A stretch of 64,000 bases of DNA from Lanius collurio (taxonomy: Eukaryota; Chordata; Aves; Passeriformes; Laniidae). Shown one piece after another: positions 36,373-47,290 of the stretch (the first letter of the stretch is position 1; the number at the start of each line of letters is the position of its first letter). The stretch lies in the NCBI GenBank assembly GCA_020086605.1, contig JACBWW010000092.1:659618-723617 (forward strand), given 5' to 3'. The notes below the pieces were generated by a model that was not told the origin of the DNA, did no database searches, and saw only the letters and a list, made by a program, of their open reading frames with translations. The translations under genes and the position numbers were made by a program.

Positions 36373-38427
36373 GTCTGGGATTCCTGAGTGGAAATAGCTG
36401 TGTTGTCCTTGTGTTCCCTCATGGAGGCAATAGTAGGAACTGTTTCCCCTTCACTTGTGCGTTTCTGGCTGATTTTGTGTAGCAGCTTGGAGCCTCTGGG
36501 GCTGGCTGAATTTATTCAGAGTAATTAAAGTGAGCCAGGAGGCTCGGGGAGTTTGTGCTGAGAAGGGAAACTCCACAAGTGCTTTGTCTGTTTCAGGAGT
36601 CCAAGCTTAAAATCATTAAATGCCCCAAACCTGTCACCCAAACCCTCTCTCTTTGTCCCCAAATGTGCCTCCTCTGGTCCTGCCTTGCCCCTCACACAGG
36701 AGGGCAGCAGTCACATAAGCCCTATAAATGACAGCTGGTAAATGTCTTGCTGTGTTTATGGATTGTCTGAAGGAAAACGTGGCTCTGTGACTCTCCCTGA
36801 AATCCTGATTTGCTGGAAGGCCAAACATGCACTAGAAATCAGGAATATTTGGTGTGCTGCCTCCCTGTCTGCTGTCCCAGGAGCTCTGAGGAAGCTGCCG
36901 GCTCACTCTGGTTTCAGCAGCACCTTCAAGTTGAAATTTGGTGTTTGATTTTGCTGTGGAAATATCTGGGATCTCCTAATTAAGCTTGGTTTGATGGTGC
37001 CATGGGGTACTTGGGCTGGTCCAGCAGGTCTGGAGCATCCCACAGAACCAGACACCTTTCCTTTGCCAGGGGTGGCATCTGCACATCAGGGAGTCCTTGG
37101 GGAACTGACTCCTGAATTCTGGAATCCAGGACACCCATTCCGAGGCTGGTTTTTCCAGCACTTGAGCTGAGAGTGTTTGTAAGTGTTGGAAAGATTTTAT
37201 TAAAGATCTCTTATCCTTGGTCTCTTTGCCTCTAAGAGAAGTTTCTGGTGATTTGTGGGATTTTCCTGTGACTCCAGAAACAGCCACACAGCAGAGCTCT
37301 TGCTATGTTTAAAACAATAAAAAAGTGAATCCCATTGGTTTAGACCATGCCAAAAAAAATTACAACAATTTCAGTTGGGTTATAGATTTTTGTGCCCAGC
37401 CAGGGATTGTAAGGAATGTCAGTGACTCGAGTGCTCGCTGTGTCCTCTCCTCTGGAAGGATGGATGCAGAAATCCTTTCCATGGATTCCAGGACTCTGGG
37501 AAGGAGGATGACTTAGCAGATCTCTGCTCTCCTGTTTCCTCACGCCTCAGCAGCCACAGCCGAGTGCTCCCAACAGCTCCAGCTAAGAAAAGCAACCTGA
37601 CTTACCCAGGAGAAATGGGAATTATGACCAAGCTGTCCCTGTTTCTTCCAGCCAGGCATTTTGTTTGGGATGGAGTTAGGAGCTAATTTTAAAGGGGCAG
37701 GTGGATCTGATGGAGCAATGGCCGTGCTTCTCGTAAATCTGGGCCTCAGAGTCTCCTTTAAACCAGCAAAAGTGAGCAAGTGTCACTGCTCCTCTTGGAT
37801 GGGAGCAGGTTTCTCTTCCCTCTGTGGCAGGAAGGTTGCTGGGCCAGAGGCTGAGTGCAGCCTGTTTGGAGCAGGATGGAGCCGTGGATTCCTGCCAGGA
37901 GCCTGGCAGGGCTCTGCAGCGGCCTGGAATGCTGTGTCACTGTCACTGCAGGGCTGGAACTGGTACCTGGGGCTGCTCCTCTGGGAAAAGCCATCATTCC
38001 CCCTGCCAGAAATCCCAGGGAAGTACAGCAGTGCCCCACACTGAGTGTGATTCTGTTTGGACAGTTTACAGGCTTTCGAGTTTGGGGTTTTTTTGGCAGC
38101 ATCCCCGTGCCCACTCTCCTCTTTCTCTGCCTTCAGACAAGACACACAAAATCTGGGTCAGACTGATCATAACTTGAAATTCCAAGCCTGTGCGTGCCCA
38201 GAGGCAGGAACACAACAGAGCAGACAGGGGAGCTGCAAAATGGAAGCACAAAGTTGAGGAAATAAATTCCACTGCTCCCTGGATGGGGAGCTGGAGGCTG
38301 TGGCTCACGGAGGTTTTGATTTGCCTCCCTTTCTAGAGGGTGGTGAGTGGGTTAATGGCTCTGGGAAGTTGTTCCAGGGAGTTGCTTAAAGTAAAACCTG
38401 GGCAAGGAAGTTGCTGAAGAGAAGTTC
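36373..38427. other. Unique non-coding stretch
   Basis: Open frames of 103-127 codons near 37661-38177 overlap each other on both strands and resemble no family. No splice pairs or repeats were recognised. Confidence 0.45.
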
Positions 38428-38582
38428 TTGACACCCAGAGCAGCTGTGGCTGCCCCAGGATCCCTGGAAGTGTCCAGGGCCAGGTTGGACATTGGGGCTT
38501 GGATAGTGGGATGTGTCCCTGCCATGGCAAGGGTTGCACTGGATGGGCTTTAAGGTCCTTCCAGCCCAAACCCTTCTGGGAC
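38428..38582 (+). mobile_element. CR1 3' fragment
   Basis: Sense CR1 from CCCAGAGCAGCTGTGGCTGC to CTTCCAGCCCAAACCC, with a small deletion before GATAGTGGGATGTGTCCC. Confidence 0.9.
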
Positions 38583-39189
38583 ACTGCCAGGGATGGGGCA
38601 GCCGTGACTAAAAACCAGTGAATAGTTGGAACTCTTTGGAACAAGACACCAGGATTGGGGTCTGTGATGTGGTGAGGGATTGAAATAACCCTGCTGAATC
38701 TTGCAGATTAGCTGAGGAGAGATGGATTTTATTCATCCCCACAAACAGGTTACTCAGTGAGTACACAGAGATTCTGGACGTGGAGAAGAACAGATGGGGC
38801 AAACCCTGAGTGTAACAGATCAGCTGTGCCTGGAACAGGAGAGATCTAAACAATCCTCCTGTGTAAAAATAATGTGTGAGTTAAAGAAACATGATTGATT
38901 TGCTTTGGGATAATTTGAAGATTTCCTGGAATGTGTAGCTCCAGGAAACCCCTTCTCCTTGTCTGTAGTGCTACTGTCACTGTGGCACTGGCAGGGCTGT
39001 TCTGTGCTCCTTCCACACCTTTCCTGGGACCAAACTCTTCCCTTGGTGTTGTCAGGGAGGGCTGGGCTGTCCTCTGAGGCTCTTCCTGGATACAAACCTG
39101 GAGTCAGGTTGATGTCACCCTTGGCTGCTCCACTCCCTCTGCTGATTTAAGAGCCCTGAGGGTCTCAGCAGCTGTTCCACTGCTGAACA
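38583..39189. other. Unique spacer
   Basis: Nothing recognisable. Confidence 0.5.
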
Positions 39190-39395
39190 ATTATTCAGAA
39201 TCCCTGATGCTGGAAAAGCCCTCCCAGCCCATGGAGTCCACCCTGTGCCCCATCCCCACCTCGTCCCCAGCCCAGAGCCCTGAGTGCCACCTCCAGGAAT
39301 TCCTTGGACACCTCCAGGGATGGGCACTCCAAACCTCCCTGGGCAGTTCCAGTGCCTGCCCAGCCTTTCCAGGAAGGGATTTCAGTGCATTTTTA
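39190..39395 (-). mobile_element. CR1 3' fragment
   Basis: Minus-strand CR1 starting at CAGAATCCCTGATGCTGGAA and containing TTGGACACCTCCAGGGATGG. Same subfamily as 20289 and 48908. Confidence 0.9.
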
Positions 39396-40111
39396 AACCT
39401 GTGCCTTCAGAAGCCTCAGTCACTCCTCAGTTTTTCCCTTTCATCCCAGGGTTAATGCCAGAATTCCTCTTCCCTGTGCTCTGTTGATTTCCAGAGCTGT
39501 GGAGGCAGGAGATGAAGGTGCATCTTGCTGAGGATTCTTTAATGCTTCCCAGCCAGCCTGTTCCCTATGAATGGAAACGGGGTAGGGAGCATCTGTCTCT
39601 GTAAGCTGCTCAACACATGAATATGCTCTGGGATTTGCTTTCTACCCTTGGGCACAATCCCTGCAATATCTTCATTTTCCTTTTGCTTTGGTTCAGAGAC
39701 GAGCCCTGGGAATCGGGGAATTGGTATAGTTTGGCTGCTCTAACCCTGGAGATGGAAAGGCAGGAGTTCCCAGGGCTGCTGTGGCTGTCCTTGGAGCCCA
39801 CCTGGGCTGAGGAGGGATCCCTGCAGTTTGTGCCAGGTGCTCCTGCGTGTCTGAGACACCAGTGCTGTACTGGAAGTGGCTTTTCTTAGTTACCCTGGTT
39901 TATTTTTATGCATCGTTTCTACCTTCCCTATTTAGCTAAATATAGATAAGGAGGTGTCCTGCTGATAAGGCTGCATGACCTCATTATTATTTTTCCCCAG
40001 AAAGTAGATCACTGCCATGTCCTAGTTCCTGTGTAGGCCTGAAGTAGCAGCACTGTCAGTGCCACAAAGCCCCCAAATGCCATATATTTTATGGCAGCTA
40101 TTCCACGGAGT
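39396..40111. other. Unique spacer
   Basis: Nothing recognisable. Confidence 0.5.
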
Positions 40112-40395
40112 GCAGCCGACTCCATGTTGGGCTCTGCTCCCAGGGAACAGGCACAGGAGGAGAGGGAACAGCTTCCAGCTGGGCCAGGGGAGGCTCAGGT
40201 TGGATACTGGGAACATTCCTTCCCCAGAAGGGCTGTCCAGCCCTGGCACAGCTGCCCAGGGCAGGGGTGGAGTCCCCATTGCTGGAGGGATTTAAAAGCC
40301 ATTGTGGCACTTGGGGACATGGCCAGTGGTGGCCTTGGCAGTGCTGGGGGAACGGTTGGACTGGATGGACTCAAGGACCTTTTCCCCCTCAGGCA
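40112..40395 (+). mobile_element. CR1 copy, upstream inverted partner of 43108-43592
   Basis: Sense CR1 carrying the ORF2 C-terminus. Its complement matches 43150-43395 at about 95% by eye, and matches 46680-46900 slightly better because both lack a six-base insert. It ends about 1.9 kb before the first MAP4 coding exon. Confidence 0.92.
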
Positions 40396-41301
40396 CTCTG
40401 TGCTCATGACGCAGCTTGCTGGGAAATTTAAATACTGTTTTTCCTCTGATGCTAAATGACATTTTCAGAAGAAAATGATTAAATGTTCATTGCTCCACAT
40501 TGAGACTCACTGACCTAAAGCCAGTTCACTTGTGAGCTGAAAGCAAAAGAGGATGTGGCTGAAAAATTGGCTCTTTCTGAGCCCCATTTGTTCCTTGAAG
40601 GAGACTGGCCAGAGCAGGGATGAAACTTCTGGAAGTGCCTTCCCTGGCTGGTGCTGCCCACAGGGTAAAGCAGCCAGCTGTGTGCACATCTGGGTGGTGT
40701 TTTGTCTTAAAATAGTCAGGGACTCTGAAAGAAACCTTTTTGGCAGGACTCTTTCACTTAAGTGTAGAATGTTGTTTTTACTAACCATAATTCATTCAAC
40801 TGTGACCCTGCACAGGGGGTGAAGAGCTCCAAACTTTTCACCTCTGGATTTCCAAGTGGTGATTCAGGGCCTTTATCTAAACCCACAAGAGCTGCAGTTG
40901 CTGCCTGAAGTGTGGTCTGCCTGCAAGCCTGACCTTTTATTGTTCAAGGAATAAAAAAGAAGATCTTGAACTGAATTAGTTTCCATAATATGCCACTGCC
41001 TGGAAGGACAGAAACGCCACTATCAGTGGGATACCATTGTTCCTAAGGAATGTGAGGCTGGAGCCTGTAGGTATGTGGTGGCCCTGTAGTGCTGACACAG
41101 AATTTCCTGGAGTTCAAGGAGTAGGAGCCTTTGTTTTTTGGGAACAAGAGGATCTGTGTTCTGCCACCCCATGGAAGGCAGCGAGCCTGGGCTGCTGCAT
41201 AGTGGCCACTTGGGTTGCCCCTCATGACCCAGCACACACAAGTGGCCCTTGTGTCCTTGGGCTGTGGCTGCAGCTCTGTGTCAGCAGCTCCTGATTTTCC
41301 T
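40396..41301. other. Unique spacer
   Basis: Nothing recognisable. Confidence 0.5.
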
Positions 41302-41436
41302 CAGGAGAGGCTGGAGCCAGGCTGGGAGAGCTGGGAATGTTCACCTGGAGAAGGGAAGGCTCCAAGGAGAGCTCAGAGCCCCTTGCAGGGCCTGAAGGGG
41401 CTCCAGGAGAGCTGCAGAGGGACTGGGGACAAGGAC
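41302..41436 (+). mobile_element. Internal CR1 fragment lacking both ends
   Basis: Sense CR1 (GAGCTGGGAATGTTCACCTG through GGGACTGGGGACAAGGA) cut on both sides. CR1 normally loses only its 5' side, so the missing 3' end implies a later deletion or rearrangement. Confidence 0.85.
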
Positions 41437-42270
41437 TTTCTGTACATTCCAGCAGTTTTTGTTGGCTCCTGTTCCCAAGAATTGCTTGAAAAGGCTGAAA
41501 TGTGAAAAAGTACAGAATTGGTGATGGGTGTGTGTTGTGCCAGCCTGAAGGCTGGAGATGAGTCAGTTCAGGTGCATTTTCAGTTTGGTGCCAGGAATTA
41601 AACTGAGCACAGGGAGGGATAGCTGGTGATTACTTCTCCTCTGTTTCCAGTTCGTAGCTGTGGATGGAATGCCTGTGTGTGCACTTTGCTATATTTTTTT
41701 CATGTAAACATTATTAAAACGTCACTTTCCCTCCCAAATCCCATGGCTGGGATTAGCAAGGTTTGCTGAGGACATGACCATGCTACAGGACCCTCTGGGA
41801 GGGATCAGGAGCAGCACTGAAGTATACATCAGAGATTATGTAAAATCCTAATCTCCATAGGGGAGGCTGGGTGGAGTCAAGCCCAGCACTAAATTCTCTT
41901 GCGTCATTTATCTTTGTGCTGCTGAGGGGTGTAATTAACTCCAGATCTGGGGCAGGGCAGGAGTCAATGTCACACCATGGTTACCCTGGCCAGGTACTGA
42001 GAGTCAATTTTTCCATTTTTTATTGAAGGTTCTGATAAAAGATCCCACAAAATGTAACATCCACGAGCCAAACCCGTTTTAGGTGATCCCAATTTATTTC
42101 TGTTCTGGTGGGGGGGCAGGGTTCAGAAACATCTGGGAATTACTAAGCACTAAACAAACATTTGTGGTGGTGTGAAGGCACGGGGGACATGCAGTGGTCA
42201 GCACCAGAGTGAGTGATGTGAGGAGATGTCGGGTGAAACGTGTCTTTGTCTCCCTGGGCGCGGGCTGCAG
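41437..42270. other. Intron upstream of the first MAP4 coding exon
   Basis: Unique sequence ending in the acceptor of the first coding exon. The pyrimidine tract (TGTCTTTGTCTCCCT) is separated from the AG by a GC-rich GGGCGCGGGCTG, giving a somewhat weak acceptor. Confidence 0.7.
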
Positions 42271-42288
42271 GTGCAGAGGCGCTCAGGC
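42271..42288 (+). other. MAP4: MAP4 5' UTR part of the first coding exon
   Basis: Eighteen bases between the acceptor AG (42269-42270) and the ATG. A second CAG at 42274-42276 could act as an alternative acceptor six bases downstream, altering only the UTR. No stop codon interrupts the frame in this short stretch, so the start choice relies on family alignment. Confidence 0.75.
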
Positions 42289-42529
42289 ATGGCTGACCTG
42301 GACCACAACCTCAGCCTGGCCGACGCTCTCACGGAGCCGCCCCACGACATCGAGGAGGAGGTGAAAAGGGACTTCATTGCCACGCTGGAGGCCGAGAAGT
42401 TCGATGATGTGGTTGGAGAGACAGTAGATAAGACAGACTACGTGCCACTGCTGGACGATGACAGCGATGCGAAACCTGGGAGCCAGGAGCCCAAAGGCAA
42501 AGGCCACGCGGACGGGATTCCCACGGAGC
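42289..42529 (+). CDS. MAP4: MAP4, first coding exon (N-terminus)
   Basis: Microtubule-associated protein 4 is a non-neuronal MAP that binds and stabilises microtubules through C-terminal tau-type repeats. This exon encodes residues 1-80 of the acidic N-terminal projection region, which does not bind tubulin. Recognition rests on [10 protein letters not shown] (residues 8-17), [20 protein letters not shown] (26-45) and [11 protein letters not shown] (48-58), the conserved MAP4 start. The ATG is supported by this match and by G at -3 and +4. The same frame is open upstream to an ATG at 42226, but that lies before the acceptor. The exon ends at a consensus donor (GAGC|GTAAGT), splitting codon 81 after its first base. 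Compared with the human protein as I remember it, three extra residues (DHN) follow MADL. The remaining exons, including the repeats, lie outside the window. Confidence 0.95.
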
Positions 42530-43107
42530 GTAAGTGTCCCAAACCCTGGCACTGGAGCATCGGGGAACACCCCTGACACTGCTGAGGCAGGGCCTTCTCT
42601 GCTGCTGGCCTCAGCCTGAACCGTTTGTTCCTAAGGCCAGGACTGAGATCAAGCCCTGTTTGTGCTTTTTGCCCTTCAGCCTGTGAAATAACCTCTCCCT
42701 GCTGGGCCTCCAGGAGAGGCTGTGCTTTGCATTAATATTTGGGGTTGTGTGGTTTTGGGGCTCACAGAGAAAGCACTGACCAAATTCTGTGGCTGCCACA
42801 CTCCACAAACAGTGTCCCAAAACAGCAGAGCTGTGTAAGGGGCCACCACTCTGGGGGGTGGCAAATCCAAGGAATGAAGGGGGATGATGAGCTGCTGCTG
42901 GTGAGGTCAGCAAATGGGAACCCTCATCATCTGCCTGGGAGCTTCATTCCCAAATGTTGGACAGCTAAATTCCATGTTTCTGACCCAAGACTTTATTTAC
43001 TTGAGTTCCTTGCTGCCTGGATGTGCTGGCTGTGTGTATGGGTACCAAAACATGCTGCTGTCCCTGCTGGTGATGAACACTTTCCAGCCCAGCTGATGTT
43101 TAGAATT

Positions 43108-43592
43108 GTGGAATCATTAAGGTTGGAAAAGATCTTTGAGATCATCAGATCCAGCAGCTCCCCCAGCACTGCCAAGGCCACCACTGACCATGTCCCCAAG
43201 TGCCACATCCACAATGGCTTTTAAATCCCTCCAGCAATGGGGACTCCACCCGTGCCCTGGGCAGCTGTGCCAGGGCTGGACAGCCCTTCTGGGGAAGGAA
43301 TGTTCCCAATATCCACCCTGAGCCTCCCCTGGCCCAGCCTGAGGCCGTTCCCTCTCCTCCTGTCCCTGTTCCCTGGGAGCAGAGCCCGACCCCCCTGAGC
43401 CCCCTCCTGTCAGGGAGTTGTGCAGAGCCACAAGGTCCCCCCTGAGCCTCCTTTGCTCCAGGCTGAGCCCCTTTCCCAGCTCCCTCAGCCCCTCCTGGGG
43501 CTCCAGCCCCTTCCCTGCTCTGTTCCCTGCCCTGGACATGCTCCAGCCCCTCAGAGTCTCTCCTGGACCTGGGGACCCCAGAACTGCCCCAG
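43108..43592 (-). mobile_element. Long CR1 copy with ORF2 C-terminus
   Basis: Minus-strand CR1 starting at GTGGAATCATTAAGGTTGGA. The minus frame (43117-43539) reads LSLEQRRLRGDLVALHNSL, the conserved C-terminal part of CR1 ORF2, so about 140 codons remain open. It is truncated upstream of the catalytic region and cannot be functional. It differs from 46614-46988 by only about three substitutions and one six-base indel over some 290 bases. Confidence 0.93.
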
Positions 43593-44599
43593 CAATTTGA
43601 GGTGGAACACCATCAATTTATTCATGTTAAGAGCTTTATCAAGAATTCCTTAGGAAAAGGAAGGTTTTAAACAGATGCTTTCTGATATGAGAGGGACCAG
43701 AGTAAGATTTGGGGTCATCCAACAGGTTTCTTTCCCAGTGAACAATTTAAATTATTGCTCCTTTTGCCTATGTGCTGTTCCCTCCCTGCCCAAGTGGGAA
43801 TTGTCACCTGGGACCAGGAGTGCCTTGATGATTTTATTTGTTTTGTTGCCTTGATCTGTGCTGGGTAGAAGAGGAGAACCTTTGGTAACCCAATGACTTC
43901 CTTTAGAAGAAGTTTGCTTTTTTTGCCTTGATCCTGCTGCTCATCAGTGTTGAGGAAGGTGGGATGTGATTCCTGAGAATAAACAGAACCTGCAGGACCA
44001 CAGCATGGGGAATTCTGATCTGTTTAGGGCATTTATTTGCTTTGTTTAGAAGTGCATGGGGTGCCTTGTAGTACAGAAAAGGTAACTTGGAATTTTCCAT
44101 GCTGACACAGTTATTAAATGGTACCAGATGAGCAGGAAGGATGGGAATGGGCAAAGAGATTATTGGCAAAGTTGGAACTTTGGGCAGTTCGGATGTATAT
44201 TATTTATTTCATTATAGGTGGTTGATATTTTAGCATTGCAGAAGTGGCTGAAGCAGGGAAACACAAGGTCCTGTCAACACCTTGTACGTGATTTGAGCAT
44301 ATTTTAAAGCAGTCCTTTGTTGTAGAAGCTGCAGATCCTAAACCATCTCAGCACCAGGATTTCTCAGTGCTAAAATCATGACACAGTATTGGTTTAAAGT
44401 CCCTTAAGTGTGTCCTCCCAGCCTTGTATCCCTGGACATTGCCATCCCAGCTCATCATTTCACATAATTTGGGGATCTTGGAGTGGGGGTAACGAGGCCT
44501 TTTGGGTTTGCTCAGTAATTAAAACTCTGTGAGAGAAAGGCTGGGTCCTGTGTGCAGAGCTCAGGCAGAAATACTGGGGGGGAAGAAGTGGAATTGCAG

Positions 44600-44772
44600 G
44601 AGGAATTCCTTCCTGGAAAGGGCTGTTAAACATTGCCAGGGGCTTCCCAGGGAGGTTTGGAGTCCCCATCCCTGGAGGTGGCACTCAGTGACAAGGTGGG
44701 CATGGGGCACAGCTGGGACTTGATGGTCTGGGAGGGCTTTTCCAGCCTCAGTAATTCAGGGATTCTGGGATC
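44600..44772 (+). mobile_element. CR1 3' fragment
   Basis: Sense CR1 (GGAGGAATTCCTTCCTGGAA, then GGGAGGTTTGGAGTCCCCAT) ending at CAGTAATTCAGGGATTCTGG. Same subfamily as 50428-50622. The 5' boundary may lie slightly further left. Confidence 0.88.
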
Positions 44773-46247
44773 TCTTGGCTTTTCCAGCCCCCTCCTCTCC
44801 CCTCCCTGCACACCCCATCACTGGGCTGCTTGAGCAGAACTCGTGTCCCTCCTGCGTGGCAAGGGGGGGATGCAGTTTCTTATCCTTGCTTTGGAGATTG
44901 GTTTTTCCCTTTTTTGGGAGAGCTGGAGAGCAGTCAGGAGCAGTATCTGAATCTTTGGAAAGATGCAAAGGAGACCCTGCATGAAGAAAAGGGAGACATT
45001 GCCCTGAGTGGAGCTGTTGAGCTTTCCCACCTTGTGCCAGCAGGGAAGGACTGAAGCCTAAGCAGGGTCAGTTTAACAGACCAGGCTTAGGACTTGATCC
45101 TGGAATGTCTGCATTTCTTTTTACTTGTTTTTCCCTGGAGTGCTGAGGATACCTGTTTCTTCCAGGAGATCTATTTAATATTTATAACTGTTTAAAATGA
45201 TGGTTAAGCTGAATGTGCTGTGTTTATTGAGGCTCCAGAATAAATGAGCCCTGGGTGAGATGAACAGGGTCCTAAGGGGGGTTTGGTGTTGTAGTTCCAT
45301 GTTTGAGTGTAACATGAAGTTTTTGGGGGACAGCAGCAAGAGTTCCATGTCCCTGGCTCCAAACAGCCTGGTTTTCCTGAGGGAGAGGAGCAGCCTGCAG
45401 AGCTCAGGCTTTTCAGACTCCACTTGTTCATTTATTTCTCTCCAAAGGCACAAATGTGTTCTGACATCACGGTCTGTGCTCCTGAGACTGTCTTTCCCCA
45501 GTCAGAAGAGGTTTAATTCTGCATCCTGTCAGGCTTTAGCTGCTCCAGCTCTGCTCCAGGGTTTTCTTTCACTTTTTTCCTAAACCCAGGAGCCAGATTA
45601 GGCAAGTTTAACATTGAGCTGGGCCCCAGCATGGGGCTGGGTGAGTACAGAGGGGTGGAGGAGGGACAGGTGATGAGCAGTTATTTAGTCACCTCCAAAT
45701 CTGCCCTAGAATCAAGCTTTAATAATGGTTAACTTATAAAATACCAGGGAGAAAGGGGTTTACTCTTCCTCGCACCTGGCTGGACGTGGCAATTGGGCAA
45801 ATTCTGGGATAATCCTCTTACAACCTTGTGGGCCTTACATAACACCACGGGATCACTTGGGGTGTGCTGCCTGCTCCCAGCTGGCTTTCCTTACCATTTC
45901 CAAGGCTTTCAGGATACTCTGGAGCTTCCTGGAGGCTGCAGGCACAGTTTCATTCAGGTGCTCGTGGGAGGGGGTGGGCAGGTGTGAAGGAGGGGATTTT
46001 TGGGAAAGGAAAGCACTGGGGTTTGATGAGTTCCAGCAGAGGCCCTGGGGATGTTGTAGTGGAAGTGAGGACCAGTATTGTCCCTGCAGGGATGGTTACT
46101 GGTGAGGAGCTGTGAGCACAGACCAAAGGGCAGGTCTGTGCCAATGGGACGTGGCCTCGTGCTCAGTCCCTGTGTTCTGCATTCCCACACTGGTCACAAG
46201 GTCCTTGGTGAGTGTTAACCTTAAATACAGGGGTCTTGGGGGGGACT

Positions 46248-46613
46248 TGTCCTGGTATGGGCTGGGATGGAGTTAATTTTCTCTGTGGTGGCTGGGACAG
46301 TGCTGTGTTTGGGTGTGAGAATGGTTTTGGTAACACACAGGGGGTTTGGTTGTTCCTGCTCACTCTGGATCAAGGACCTTTTGATTTCCCAGGCTCAGCC
46401 AGGGAGCTCAGGTGTCAGGAGGGTCAGGGCATGGCCAGGAGAGCTGAGCCTGCCTGGCCAGAGGGAGATCCCACAGCACAGAACATCGTGCCCACTATAA
46501 ACTGGGGAGAGCTGGCCAGGAGCTGCCAGTCACTGTTGGGGGACGGGCTGGACACTGGTCAGTGCCTGGTGACCCAGGGGACTGGGCATCACTGATTCCT
46601 CCTGAGTTTATTC
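46248..46613 (+). mobile_element. Endogenous retroviral LTR, left part (avian ERVL-type)
   Basis: Starts TGTCCTGGTATGGGCTGGGA and continues with GGAGTTAATTTTCT and GACAGTGCTGTGTTTGGG, which I recognise as a widespread avian LTR, probably ERVL class. A TATA box (46496-46501) sits in ACTATAAACTGGGG, about 250 bases in. It is interrupted at about 46613 by a CR1 and resumes at about 46989. No internal retroviral genes flank it, so it is probably a solitary LTR. It lies in the same orientation as MAP4. Confidence 0.75.
46496..46501 (+). promoter_or_regulatory. TATA box of the LTR
   Basis: TATAAA in the position expected for an LTR promoter. Whether it is used is unknown. Confidence 0.5.
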
Positions 46614-46988
46614 ATAGAATCACAGAATCACCGAGGCTGGAAAAGGCCTCTGAGTCCATCCAGTCCAACCATTCCCCCAGCACTGCCAAGGCCACCACTG
46701 ACCATGTCCCCAAGTGCCACAATGGCTTTTAAATCCCTCCAGCAATGGGGACTCCACCCCTGCCCTGGGCAGCTGTGCCAGGGCTGGACAGCCCTTCTGG
46801 GGAAGGAATGTTCCCAATATCCACCCTGAGCCTCCCCTGGCCCAGCCTGAGGCCATTCCCTCTCCTCCTGTCCCTGTTCCCTGGGAGCAGAGCCCGACCC
46901 CCCTGAGCCCCCTCCTGTCAGGGACTTGTGCAGAGCCACAAGGTCCCCCCTGAGCCTCCTTTGCTCCAGGCTAAACAATTCCCCTCTC
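46614..46988 (-). mobile_element. CR1 inserted into the LTR
   Basis: Minus-strand CR1 with a well-preserved terminus (CATAGAATCACAGAATCACC) at the left and an ORF2 C-terminal frame (46628-46978: FSLEQRRLRGDLVALHKSL). LTR-like sequence occurs on both sides, so the CR1 inserted after the LTR. No target-site duplication is evident. Confidence 0.9.
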
Positions 46989-47075
46989 CCTTTTCATTAT
47001 TACAATTCTGTTATTTCCTTTTGTTTCATTTATTAAGCTGTCCCTGAGCCACGGGCTTTATTCCCCTCCCCACGG
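46989..47075 (+). mobile_element. LTR, right part after the CR1 insertion
   Basis: TTTTCATTATTAC, TTTCCTTTTGTTTC and TATTAAGCTGTCCCTGAGCC correspond to the AT-rich polyadenylation region and downstream part of the same LTR. The 3' end is not recognisable and may extend into the CpG-dense sequence that follows. Confidence 0.6.
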
Positions 47076-47290
47076 GCTCCGTGGGCCTCATTCCCATGGC
47101 ATTAAAGCCTGCAGGACTCAGACCCTGCCCAGCCCGGAGGGATGGGCTCGGTTTAATTCAGTCGGTCCCGGCAGCGGCTCTGGGGCCGTGGGGAGTGGCG
47201 GTGTCACCACGAGGTGGCTCTGCCGGACCCTGCCGGACCCTGCCGGCCACTGCTGCCCTCCCTCCCTGCAGCTCCAGAGCTGAAACCCGA
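47045..47290. other. CpG-dense segment
   Basis: About 16 CpG sites in roughly 245 bases, with a short tandem repeat (CGGACCCTGC, about 47223-47247). It may be the LTR end or a separate GC-rich element; no gene is recognisable. The 269-codon + frame at 47081-47890 runs through this segment into antisense CR1 and is not a gene. Confidence 0.5.

Noticed and set aside
42226..42288. Upstream in-frame ATG that would lengthen the MAP4 N-terminus by 21 residues
   Set aside because: It precedes the splice acceptor at 42270 and does not match the conserved MAP4 start.
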